From Meandrina meandrites (taxonomy: Eukaryota > Cnidaria > Anthozoa > Scleractinia > Meandrinidae): DNA of 64,000 nucleotides. Below the pieces are notes generated by a model. The model did not search any database and had not been told where the DNA came from. It was given only the letters and a program-made list of their open reading frames with translations. Shown piece after piece: positions 35,686 to 49,100 of this stretch; the stretch's first letter is position 1; each line of letters opens with the position of its first letter. The position numbers and the translations under genes were made by a program. The stretch lies in the NCBI GenBank assembly GCA_963693305.1, contig OY855912.1, forward strand, positions 5,805,001 through 5,869,000, written 5' to 3'.

Positions 35686-37073
35686 ATGGCGGCAGACCAC
35701 CAGGTAATAGGTCTCAACAGAAATTTGGCGATCTCATCCAAATTACAACAATTTGGAAAGCAGATGTTTGCAGAGAGAACTTTTATTTTGATATATTGTA
35801 GGATCAGATATATCAGAGGCGGCTGGAACTTCACACAACAGTGTTTGCAGTGGCGTTTTCGCCATGCGGCAATTATTTGGCGGCGTGCAACAACTTCGGA
35901 CAAATTGCTGTATTTAGGTATTTTTTTCGTTGTGTCATTTTATCTGGGTTGTGAAGATGGTGCAGTTAAGCTTAAGTTTTAATGACATGGGAACAGAGAG
36001 GAGGGGGAGTGGGGGAGGGGGGCTGAGGTTGATTTATACATATAGGATGGCGAAATAGAATCACATAGTATTAATCAATTAATCAATTTAATATTACAAA
36101 TATTATACAAGGAACTTCCATTGCATAGCTCCCACAAACAATGATATTTTGGCATAAAACACAAGCCTTATATAAATACAGGGCTGCCTCTAAACTGAGG
36201 GCCAGGGGCCAGGGAATTCCCCTGGTAACTATGAGTTTGAGCCCTGGCTACTTTGAAACAAAACCACTGGAAAGTAAAAACTACATCAAACAAAAATATT
36301 TTTGTCCCCGGCTACTTTTTTGCTTTCCCTGCCTACTTGAAAAAGTAAATAGAATTTGTCAATGCTTTTTTTGATTTTTTTAGCATCGTTTCTGCTTTGG
36401 CACCTGATGCAACTTCTAATAAGAAAAGGCCAATAGTATTTTTTCAAGGTGAGCATATCCTCTCAAGTTTACCAGTCTATTGAGGGTTAAGTCACTTCTC
36501 ACGTGAGAGTATCTAATTTTTTGTGGGGGATGAGGCGATCAGACCAGATACTAAACTCTCAACACACCATACACCTCCAACTGCACCAATTAACATCCAA
36601 ACACATTAGTTCACATGCATGCATCTAATTTCTTGTGCACAGGTGCCCAGGGGTGAAGGAGGGTGATTTGAACTTAGCTAAGATTCTCTATTCAAATGCC
36701 CTACCCCAGAACATTTTTACCAATATTTTGAACTTACACACATACAACCTTAGGCACTCTGATCCAAGCTGCTTTATTCCCAGGCCAAGAACAGAGTCTG
36801 GCCAAAATAACCTATACTACAGGGGATCTGTTCTGTCGAACAAGATACACCCGGAAATCAGACAGTCACCCAATTTGAATGCTTTTAAAATTTCCTTAAA
36901 CGAGCAAGATTTTTTGTAGTATTAAGTATTTTTACTATTAAAATATCATTACATTTTATTATTCGCAATTATTGGTATTTTTTACAATAAATGTAGTTAA
37001 TTAGTGTAATTTATGTTAATATGTGACTCTTAGGAAGACCATAATTAAATTTTGAGTAAGACTTCATGAAAAT

Positions 37074-37115
<42 letters not shown>

Positions 37116-40100
37116 CAAAAGAGACACAACTTCAACAAAATTTTGTTAGGAAGACATCTTAAATGGTTAAAAGTGCAGACAGATAATTTATGTCAAATCC
37201 TCTATCTATGCCTGGCCTCACCCTTTCCCTGCAGGTAGCTTAGGTGCATAAGCTCACATGAAAGTTTTGTGAAGCAGCTTCCTTTGATCTATTTTTAGCG
37301 CATGTAAGACATTCACTGTTTGCTTCAAATCTGATTTCAGGTCATGGTGGCCCAATTTACAGTCTGATATCAACTGACAAATTTCTCATCAGGTATCGAA
37401 AAACCGTAAAATTCCAGTTATAAGCCCTGGGCTTATACAACTTCATGAGGGTTTCTGGGTGGGCTTATAAGTGGAGGGGCTTATATCCTGGGGGGGGGGG
37501 GGGGGGGAAGGGGGGGGACTGAGTTTTAGATGTTCCTACCATTTCTGCATGAAAAAGAGTTTGTGTGTTTTATTAAATGCTTTTGAATGAGTTTTTAATG
37601 AGCCCACTTTGAAAGACCACGTGGAAAAAATTAAAAATGTTTAAATTATAAGCCCAGGGATAATTGTTGAGTAAATAATTATGATTTACTTCAATTGGTA
37701 GTATTTTGAAAACATTGAAAATAAACAAAATTTTTTCCCACACGTATATGTGGTAGTCTTTGTAGTAGCCTGCAGGACAGGGCAATTTATTTAGTTGTAG
37801 TTAGTTGTAGAATAAATACGTTCTGGTTGTAGTTGGTACATGATACAGTGTTGTACATGCAGGACAAACATATCTTGTTTCCAAAGTTCCCAGGAAGTTT
37901 GCTATCTGCTAATAATGCAATAGTTGTGGTTTATTTTGATATTTGCTGTATTGCACGTACACTGTTCTCTATTCTGTAAAAACAATGGAGGTTCATTTGC
38001 CGCAGTGTTCCTCGATTGACCTGCAGATTTATGTCATATGAAGATTGCACAGGCAATAACATGTGGCACGATGAAATGTTACTCTTCCAGTTTTACCTTG
38101 GCTTGGTATTAAGACATAGTTACTCTAGAGCTAGTGGATACTGTGATTGGTTTTGTTGATTGATTTTTAATCTTGTAGTGGTGGCTCATCTGAAATACAT
38201 GGTTGGCGATGGGATGAAATTCTTGATAAAACAGAGGTGAGTTAAGTGTTTACAGTCTAGTTGAAGGAATTTGTTTTACATTAAGTAAACAACTTTAACA
38301 ATATATGGAAAATGGTATTAAATTGGCCATTCTTTTTGTCTAAAAGAAATTAAAGTGCCAGAATTAGTGACGGTACTTGAAATGTAGCGAAATGGATCTT
38401 AGATCAGACTCCACAACTAGAGAGGACAACCAATGACCAAATGGGCTTGGTCTGTGTCATTGCTAAGGAGATAGACATTTCCTAGTTGGTGTGTGGCGCA
38501 ATCAAGTAGCATGCTCAGAATTGACTTACAGAGTGTACATGTACATATTTAACTACATACATGTAAACTTTGACATCCCTTCTATTATTTAATAATCTTG
38601 TAATTTTTTATACTTTAGTCTCCATCAGCTGCCTGGACATTACAACCTCCTGCAAGTAGGTAGGTCAGATAATTGCTTTATTTGTGTTTGGCACTTTGTT
38701 ATAAATGATACTATTGATATTAATATTAACAGCATGTATTCATTACCAGTTACTCTGTCAGTAATTTTCACTAGCAGTAGCTTTATAAATCTTTCATGCC
38801 TCTGCAAGATTTATCAGGGCCATAGCCAGACTTTTGGAGAAGACAAGGCATTAGATCTGCGATTGTCAAATGTGCGAGCCCTAAGGGACCCTAAGGGAGG
38901 TCTGAGGGTATGCTCCTCATAAAGTTTTGATACCTAGAAGCTCTGAAACATTTTCAGCACTTTTCATAAGGTATTTCTTATGAAAAATCAATCTCGTTCA
39001 AATGAGAAGAATTTTTTTTCCAACTAAATGTATGTTCATTTTAATTTTGGGCTATTAGATCTAGAGGAGTCAAGTGCCTTGTCTTGCCTCTTGCTGGCTG
39101 TACGGCCCTGTTTATACAAGCCATGTCTTCTGATTTTTCTAAATGTAGAGATTTTTTCTTTTTTTAATAACATTGATAAATAATTTATTGATTGTGGTTT
39201 ATATTTTTTGTAAGGACTTTTCTGGATGCACCTGAGACCAATGCCTTAGCATTTGCTGAACAGGTATATAAATGCATGACCATGGTGTTTAATTGTAAGA
39301 CTTGCTACTAATTAAAAAATTAAAAATTATAACAAAAACTGAACTGAAAGAAAGAATATGTAATATAAGTGCCACTGGCAAGTGCAGTCATGAACATTAA
39401 TTTTGTATGTCATTGAAGGCGCATTTATATTTAATAATTATATTATTAATATTGTTATAGTCTGGTGGTTTGTTGTGTGAATCTGCTTATTTTATTATGC
39501 AGGGATGTAGATAATAGCCACGAGCCGGGAAAAATACCCAGCTGTCACCTTGATTTTCCCGGCTTGATTTCCCCTAGAGGGATGGTGCCTTTTGGCACCA
39601 TCTTCTGGGCCTACGGCCCAGATAAATGCCTATCAAGTACAAAATACCGGCTGTTAAAATTCTTAACTACATCCCTGTGTTTTTTGTAACATTGTTTTGC
39701 TTGCGAGTCAATAGATCTGTCCAAAATCAGCAACCTGTCTACAGCAACATGTGCACTATAAATCAGTCTTAATCCAATCCAGCAAAAATCAGAACTGTTG
39801 GTTAAATGTTTCTCTGTATGATTCACAATAATCCGACTGTTTGTCTTCACTTTGATTGACCGGTAAGAGTGAACATTGTAAGTTACGCTGAGGTCTACAA
39901 ACTTATAAATAAAATGTACAATTCATGTACGTTCTGCAAATTCAAAACAAAAATACATGTAACTTAAATTTTGAAAGACACTCTAGAGATTCTTTTATTA
40001 ATGTTATATCAGCCTGTCTGATAAGGACTCAGTTCTTACAATTTTTTCTTAGGAGGACACTCTTTTTACTGGTTGTGGGGACAACAATATTTATATGTGG

Positions 40101-43100
40101 GACCTGGAGTCAGGAACATGCAAGGTATTGAAATGCACAAAACCCCCTTTCACCCCACCCTCCCTTCTTGATACAAATGAGCAGGCAAGTATTCAAAGGC
40201 AAGCACCCATGGCACCAACATTTCAATCTAATCTTTGCAATGGTTGAAGTTATTACTGATGTTACCTCCAACAATTTATAATGAAATGATACTGAATTGG
40301 CCAAGCCACACACTCACAACTCAATTATAAATATATTGATAACCGAGGTGGCCTCAGCCCCATGGGCCTGGTGGTTCCTTGGAGGTCCCCTCGCCCTACT
40401 TCTGTATAAATAATTGTGAAATTATTCTTGTTTTGTGGCAAATGAATGATGATGATGATGATGATGGTGATGATGATTTGATGACAGGGGGGGGGGGGGG
40501 GGGTGAAATAGCTCCTTGCACAAACCTAATGATACAAGCTGATGCTAAGGAAAAATAAAAGGAATAGATTTTTACTGATTTACCTTTATCTTAATGAACA
40601 GATTCAAGTGGGGAAGGGGGAGGGGGAGGGGGGAGTTTTGAACTTCCCTCTTCCACCCCCTTTCTTATTGATTCCTGCCTCTTTGCATTATTTCTAAATT
40701 GCAAAATGGTATGCACTGTTGCAAACATTTTCCCAATTTTTACTGGTTCCTTGCCACCACCATGGGAATTCTGCTCCTCGCCCTTTCTGCTCCTATCTTC
40801 GGTGGAGTTCCCACCCTTTTACTCCCTAAATCAAATCCCCTCCCCCTCCCCCCCCCCCAACATTCAATTTGTTGTGTGCATTTATGTCATCTTGGGTAGT
40901 GTATGACTATTTTTTTAAATTTTTATTTACACTTTTAATGATTTATTTTTATTCTAGAATACCCTTGCAGGTCACAATGATTACATCCATTGCCTTAGCC
41001 TTAGAGCCAAAAGCAGTCAGTGTGTCAGTGGATCAGAAGATGGCACTGTTAGATTATGGGGTATGAAACTCACAAATTAAGTTACCAGTCAACATTAACA
41101 AGAAGCTAAAAAAGGCATTAAGAGTAACCGTATTTACTTAATTTACATGTAGCACCAGCCCCATTTAAGCACTGCCCTTGCTATAAGTGACGCATCTGAG
41201 AGCAAAAATATAAACAAGCCCTGCCCTCAAATAAGCGTCGCATTCCTTTATTGAAGCATCGTCAGACTGAATTGTGTCAAAGCAAAAAAACAAAACAAAA
41301 CAAAACAAGTATATGGTACATTCATCTAACTCAGCCTCCTCTCTCTCTTGTTATCATTTACTGACAAATGGCATGAACAGCTCTCTCTGCCACCCTCAAA
41401 TAGTCACCTGCACCATAATGAATGCCTCAATTGGCACCCTGGTTAAAAATTCAAAGCGTACAAGACGCTCAATGAAGTAAATTTGGTATGCTTACCTTTT
41501 ACTTTGCTTTCAGATTATAGAATTAAAGGATCAATGACTGACATGATAGAACCCAGCAAAAATGAGGTACAAAAAGTTCAATGAATGCACTTGTCACTAC
41601 TGGGAGGCACTGTGGCCTAATGGTTAGTGCTCTGGACTCCGGATCAGGTGGTCTGGGTTCAAGCCCTGGCCGGGGCACTGCATTGTGTTCTTTGGCAAGA
41701 CACTTTACTCCTAAATTGCCTTTCTCCACCCTGGTGTATAAATGGGTACCGTTGAATTTACTGCTGGAGGTAACCCTGTGGTGGACTAGCATCCTATCCA
41801 GGAGGGAGTAGAAATACTTCTAGTCGCTTCATGCTACAGAAACTGGGATGAGCTCCAGCCTGATGGGCCACTAGGCTTGTATACAGACCTGACCTAGTTA
41901 CTACTGCAGTACTGCAATAATGATTATTGTTAATAAGTGATGTAAAAGGTTTTTTGGTGGCAACAGCAGTCTCTCACTAAAACTGGTATCCACATTCCAT
42001 ATTATTTTGAACAGTGAATAATGATGATAGCGTGATCTTAAGGGGGGAGACTCTTAACTACAGATCCAGAGCAGTTGCTAAGGGATTGCTGAAGACTGCA
42101 TTTTGAAGCAAGCGATTTTGAAGCTTTCTGTAACGCTAAATGGTGAATTTTATTTGGGGGTACACCTGCTTAGAAAAATATATCATTGCGCGTGCGAAAC
42201 TAGTGCCAGTCCCAAACCGCGCGTTAAAATTTAAAATCCCTAAAACTCCAAGGAAATAAGGTAAAGTTCGGATTTCTTTTACGAATCAGAGATAACGTCG
42301 CCGTCTTTATAATCTGACGTATGCTTTTACCGTTAACACGAAAAAAGGAAACGCTACTGATGAAAGTCTGTAAATACGAGTGTTTATTACGCCATAACTC
42401 TTATAATAATGCGAATTTCACAAAAGCGATACGTCACATTACGCACGTGAACGTTCTTTTTCTCTTGGCGCTCATTTTAATTTAAAAATATATCCGCCGT
42501 TTGAGTTTTAGGGTTTATTCTCTTCTGGTCACGTGGCGCATTAAATATGGCCGCGACTTGAAACTCTTGAAGGAATCTTCAATAGAACAACCTTGCGCAA
42601 AAAGATTATCTATATGAGGTCTGATTTCCAAAATATGGCAATCAGAAACCTGCCCTAGAAACAAATTGGTAGTTAAGAGTCACCCCCCTTAAGTGTGTTA
42701 CAAACTGTATATACCAATACATTTTTTTAAGAAAATGTATTGGTTAATATAATAACTTAAAAAACATTTAAAGTGCCTATGAAATGAAAAATCAAGCTAT
42801 TAAAAAATAAGCTCATTTAAAAGGCCTTTCAAAGCAAAGAAGTATGGCGTTTTTCTTTTTCTGATATCTTCTTTCCTCCCAGAGATATTCAGGTTTCTTA
42901 TAATATGCAAATTAGGTACTGATGACGTCACAGGGTGTGAAGTTTAAGGCTCAAAAAACAAAATTAAGAATATCTCTGGTAATAATTGGACAATCTACTT
43001 AAACTTGCCAAGCTTGTTGCACCCAAACAAATACACCAGCCGGTGTATATTTTGATGTTGCTATGGCAACACACTTGGGTCCAGATCTCTGTCATGCAGA

Positions 43101-46100
43101 AATGATAATTCCTGTATTTGATCTTCAACAAAGATTGTCTGCTTCTTTTAGTTTGATAAGGAGACCTAGTGTAGTGCAAGCGTTGTATATTTTTCAAAAA
43201 GAGCTAAGGATTTTGCCCTGTAAGGTGAAAAATGGTTAAATTTGAATTAAAGAGGAAAGAGACTGGAACCAAGACTATTGCCATGGCAACATTAAATTAT
43301 GCACCATGTCATGTATTATATGGGGTTAAATGCCCATGCAAAGTTTCCATTGCATTGCTTCATTCTTTCCAGAGATATGCTTGGTTTTGTATTTTGACCC
43401 TCACAAACACAACTTGTGACGTCATCAGTACCTAATTTGCATATTAGAAGAAACTTGAATATCTCTGGGAGGAAAAAAGATATCGCCGAAAGAAAAACGC
43501 CACCCTTCTTTGCTTTGAAAGGCCTTTTCAATAAGCCTATTTTTTAATAGCTTCATTTTTCATTTCATAGGCACTTTAAAGATGAATTAATTAAAATTAA
43601 TTCATTTTTAAATGTTTTTAAAGTTAAAAAAAAATATATATATATATTTTGGACGAGTTCATTTCACTTTTGGACAACAAGGAAAAAATATTTTTCCTCT
43701 GCATATTTTAAATTTAATGACTCTATGGAATGCTAAGTCAAGGAACTCTTAATCCAATGTGGGTGCTTATGCAGTCAAGGAAGTACAGTGTTTAAACTTT
43801 TTGTGGCTACACTAATTTTGACCAAATGTACACATAAGAGATTTGTTCTTGCAAATTTTCTTTTCTAGGATGTACACAGACCACAGTGTGGCTTATGGAT
43901 AGGGTGTGTCGCTGTCGACGAGAGTGAGGATTGGCTGGTAAGTGAATGACGTCTTTTCTGACCTTATTAATTTTATAATTAGTATCCTTTTAAAAAACAC
44001 GTGAACTCTGAAGTTGAAAACCCATCATTAACCTGTAAATCATAATTATTGTGTTGTTCCAGAAAATATTCATACCTCCCTCACAGATGTTTTTTTGGTT
44101 TGACCACACCCCCTCCCCCCTTACCCTGGCTAGCTCACATTCTCCATTGGAATTGCCAGTGACCATCTGTGGGGTGGGTAATTGGCTATTTTCGGGAACT
44201 ACACATTACATGACTTTATGACCAACCTTGAAGAAAAGTCAGTTGGCGACAAACAATGTGGATTGCAATCTATTCATCACAACCCACATATGTGACCCAA
44301 GAAGTCTTTTGAACCTGTTGAAGTATAAGCTTAAATGATTGACGGCAGCAGAAAATGCAACTAAATTTATTGGCTGAGATCTGAAAAGTGCAGTAAATAC
44401 AAAAAAGGTCATGTGTGATTAATCTTATCTGATAGTTCATTTCTTTCCTAGAGAGTTGAAGATCATCAGCTTCTTGGTGCATTTTAAGGCCTGATTTAAA
44501 CGTTACATTTTACATGCGCCGAATACAATCTTAATTCGAGTCGACTCGAATTGAAAAATTCGGCATTTGATTTTAAACGTCGCATTTAATTTTGTATTAT
44601 TTAATTGCTGAGCGTTCAATTCCAAATATATAAAAACCCAAAATTATCCGTCGTGGTTCAGGTTGTCCACAATACGTAAAATCTGGTCATTTCACGTTGT
44701 TGTTCCGCAAAGAACGGCTATGAACGGCAATGAAACTGGAACAGTCGAATGTTCGACTGAACTCCCATTTAATTCAAATCTGCCGAATTTAATTGTTTTA
44801 AACGTCGCATTGTACATGCAATTAATCGCAATTTGATTCGGCGCATGTAAAATGCGACGTTTAAAGCAGGCCTAAGTAATGTATGTGTTTTTATACCTTG
44901 GTCACTTTTGTGTACTCGCTGCAGGTGTGTGGTGGTGGTCCTTCACTTTCTGTATGGCATTTGAGATCCATGGCTTGTACAAGTGTTTTAAAAACGAAAT
45001 CAACTCAGCAAGCGGCCCTCTTTCATGATGATATTGTAAGTTACAGCTTCAACCATTTCCAGCCTCCTTTTGATTTGTTAAGAAGAAATTTTGAGTGAAC
45101 TTTCAAAATCAGCCGAGTTAATCTTGATTGAGCACCGAGTTGCTCTTGAGCCTGTTCCCTGACAGAATGGCCATTGCAGTATTTTAATTGTTTAATTAGT
45201 TTAACTTTGTTTTTATTTCAAGATACTGTCAGCTGGATCAGAGCCCAAAGTCTTCCACTGGCAGCTGAATGGTGATCCTAAATCACAAGTGCCCTGCACT
45301 CCAAACTCGGTTTTCTCCATCCAAGTAAACAATAAGTCGCCAAAGAATAAGGTGAAATAATGAAGTGACAATGTTTTCAATTGATAACATAGTTAGGTCT
45401 GTATTCAAACCTAGTGACACATCATCCCGGTATCCGAAGCATGAAGGCAACTAGGAACATTTCTACCCCTCCCTAGATGGGATATACTAGTCCATCGCAG
45501 GGTTACCCCAGCATTAAATTGACTGGCACCTATTTATCCATCTGGGTGCATGGAGAGTGAAGAGTCTTGCCCAAGAACACAACACAGTCACCTCAACCAG
45601 GCATCGAGCAAGGACCCCTCGATCCAGGATCCAGCGTGCTAGCCATTAGGCCAGCGCGCCTCCCTAGTAGAAAATATAGACTGGGAATAGAATCACATCT
45701 TATCACTTCTGGCTGCTTTGTACTGACAGACAACAGAATTCTCAGGCCATGCAGAACACCGTTATTTGGGTTGTCATTGTAACGCAATGCTTCTCCACAC
45801 TAACAGTCGCTTAAACTTAAACTGCATTCTTTTCTTTTCTGCACTTTTTCTGAGGATTCTGCATTAATTAAAATAAGCTTTCTTGCTGGCTGGCTTGCTT
45901 CCGAGTCGACGCACGTATTGTTCAAATATCGCTTACTGTTGTTTATTCCTTTTCTGAATGCCCTCTGAAATTAATATAACAGTAATAAAGTTGACATTCT
46001 TGGACGTAAATATGTTTTTGTTGCCCTCCGCAGAGCTCATTGTAGCTCTTGTATTGCCTACGGCTCGGGCTAAAATGAACCTGAGCTGGGTCAAGAACAT

Positions 46101-49100
46101 ATTTATTCTTTTCTAAGCGCGTAAGCAGGCGGAGTTTTTTGATCTGCAATCTGATTGGTACTGGGAGTGGCAGAAGTTTACGATGAAATCATTTCGCGGC
46201 GAGACGGACGGTCCCATTGAAGTTTTGCTCTCCAAAATCGATGAAGTTGCTCACTTACTAAACGTTCTAAATGTGAAAGATATAGTGGAATTAAAGTTTT
46301 GTTTTACGGCCGTAGTTTGTCGATTCGCACTGATTTTCACGCCATCACGGTCAACTGCAAGTCTTTTTCCAGAACCGGACACTCTTTACCACCATTCAAG
46401 AAAATGCAGTCAAATGAAATCTCGCAATATTTTGCCGCGTGTAAGCGACCCGCAAACTACGCATTTCTCTCAGTTTCTCTTTCGCAATTTTTTTCTACCG
46501 CACTAGGTTTAAGTCTATAGATTAAAAGTTTGATTTTTGAGTTATTTTTTTGTAAAAAATACCTCTTACCCGTCGTGATGGACTCTGTGGTAAGTGAGTG
46601 AGTAAGTGAGTGAGTGAGTCATGTATGTACACCTAATTGCAATAACTTTGTCAAAGAAAAAAGCAAAATGAAAAAAAGGCAATTGGGTTTTTACAACAAT
46701 ATGTTTGAAATTCGCCCGAATTAACGGCCTCGAAACGCCTCAAAATACAACGTAAATCAGTTTATTATATAAACTGCAGTGCTTTAGCGAGTGGTAGCAA
46801 ATCGAGAAAAATGGTATCCCACATGTGTGGATAAAAATGATATCCACACATGTGTGATATCATTTTTGACCAATCAGCTTGCAGAGTTTGCCATGTTCCA
46901 ATGCTGAATGAGCCAAAGTAAATCGATATTAAGTCGAAAAATCTTCGGATCTTCCTCGGCAATCTTCGGCAAACTTCGGAAATTCTCGGAAAATGTTCGG
47001 AAACATTCGTACAACCTTCGGACAACATTTTGAAAAGTATCGGAAATCTTCGGAAAATCGTCAAAAACATCGTAATTAGTAGGTTTATATAATAAAAAGA
47101 ATAATACATGGTTTCGCGGAGATATGAAATTTATCTTCGAGTGTTATCCTATAACACGATTAATATGTGTACAGATATAAACTCCAGAGTTTCCAGTAAA
47201 TGCTACCAGCTATGATGATTAAGCTAATTAATTCCTATTTGGCTTTTTCCATTTTCCTTTTTAATATGACAACATTTTTGCAATTAGGTGTATGTCTGAT
47301 TGGGGCTTATACCAAAAGCCAATCAAACTGCCGCGTCTAAAAAGTGCATCGTATGTGAGAAAAATGTGCTTCCGCTTTGACAACGGCCACCTTTTTTTTT
47401 TTGTAAAACAGGAGGAGGTATTCACTTTTGGCGTTATTTCGGCATTTCCGGGGTGCATTTTAGGTAGCTTTATGCAGGTTAAACCGGGAAGATTCGCAGT
47501 TCGTCATACTGGCACGTACCGCTTGACGAGCCTTTGGGAGCAGCCGCAGTGATTTCTAAGTCGGACACGATTATGTTTTAATTACGACTAGTTCTGAATG
47601 AGAGGACTGTCTAGTTTTGAAACGGTACTGACGATAGTAAGAATGCATGAGGCCCTGCCCGGGGGGGTGTCCCAGGTCGCTTGTCGGAATTTTAAAATGT
47701 CTCGTGTCGGCGTTTTGTCAAGGCTACACAACGCTGTCGGAAATTTAGCGATATACATTTGTCTTCGTCAGTCGTTTGTCGCTATTTCGTTTGAGCGCTG
47801 TCGCTACTTTTTGGCCCATGTCGCTTGTCGGAATTTACCCTGGCAGGGCCTCATGCCTTTGTCACGGTTTCGAATGGAGTAGAAATATGTTATTGCATGT
47901 TCCGGTTTACGCCAGGATTTAAACCTTTGTATTGATGGATATTTCACTAAAAAAGAAAAGCGCCCAAGGAAACTTCCCAAATGTTGCTGGAGACTCTGTG
48001 GCGCCTAATGAAGCTGCAAATTAATTTGATCATTCTTTTAGGGGTCTTGCTCTTTTCACGTACTAAGAACTACATGTTTTCATCTTTAGTCGACTCATTT
48101 GTTAATTAATCGGTCTATTTAACCGCGATCAAAAGCGGCAACAGAATAAGGACATGCCGTTCCGTGACAATAGACCATTTTCGTATTCTCGGTATCGAAC
48201 TGGAACTAGCTTGCAAGGAGGCTAATGCGGGTAAATCTTTTCTAATGCAAATGAGATGAAGCTGTTTTTAATGATATTCTCCCGCATTAGCCTCCATTGC
48301 ACGCTAGTTCCAGTTCAATACCGAGAATACGAAAATGGCCTATTTGATGGTTCTTATTTTTGAGTTTCATAAATAAATATGCAAAACTTAGCCGCAAATT
48401 TCCTAAGACAGAGGAAGCAAATCCTCCAGCTGCAATGGACTTTGAAAAAACCTTCCAAAGAGATGGTTTTAGTTTTGATTCGTTTGTTACTTTTAAAAAA
48501 ATGGCTTGTTACGTGAGAAAAGCAAAAGTATCATGTTACATACATTTACGACAAAAACAGAAGTATCATGTTGCAGTGTTTTTCATGAAAAAAAACGTGC
48601 CATGTTACAAACAAACAAAAGTACGTTTCTGAGTAAATAAATGTTTCAATGTGGCGCTTTGTTAACACCCACAAAATTATGTGTTTGTCACGGTTTCGAA
48701 TAGCAAAACTATTCACAATCAACACAAATACCCGTTATTTAGAGAAAAAAGTCAACGAGATTTATTAAATGTGTGAAACATAAACGCTAATGATCAAGAC
48801 GCCTAAACGACTAATTAAAATTAATTGCGGTTTTCAGTGAGCGCCATGGAGTCTCCAACAATATTTGGAAAGTTTCCATGTCAAAAACTCTCAAAAATTC
48901 CTGGACAGGCATGTATACTTTGCGTTCTTTTCTTTTTTGTGAAATATTCATCAGTGCAAAAGACACCTGGCGAACCCGGAAGAAGCAACAATGTAATTTT
49001 TTACTCTTTTAAATTAAATAAACCACGATCGATAGCGGCAACAGAATAAGAACTTGTCATTCCATGACAATTTAATAATTGAATCAGTGACTTTTAGTTT

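Noticed and set aside
46183..46506. 107-codon open frame in THOC6 intron 13
   Set aside because: Met-initiated but without recognisable domain, in a repeat-rich intron, with overlapping alternative frame; I saw no evidence that it is expressed.
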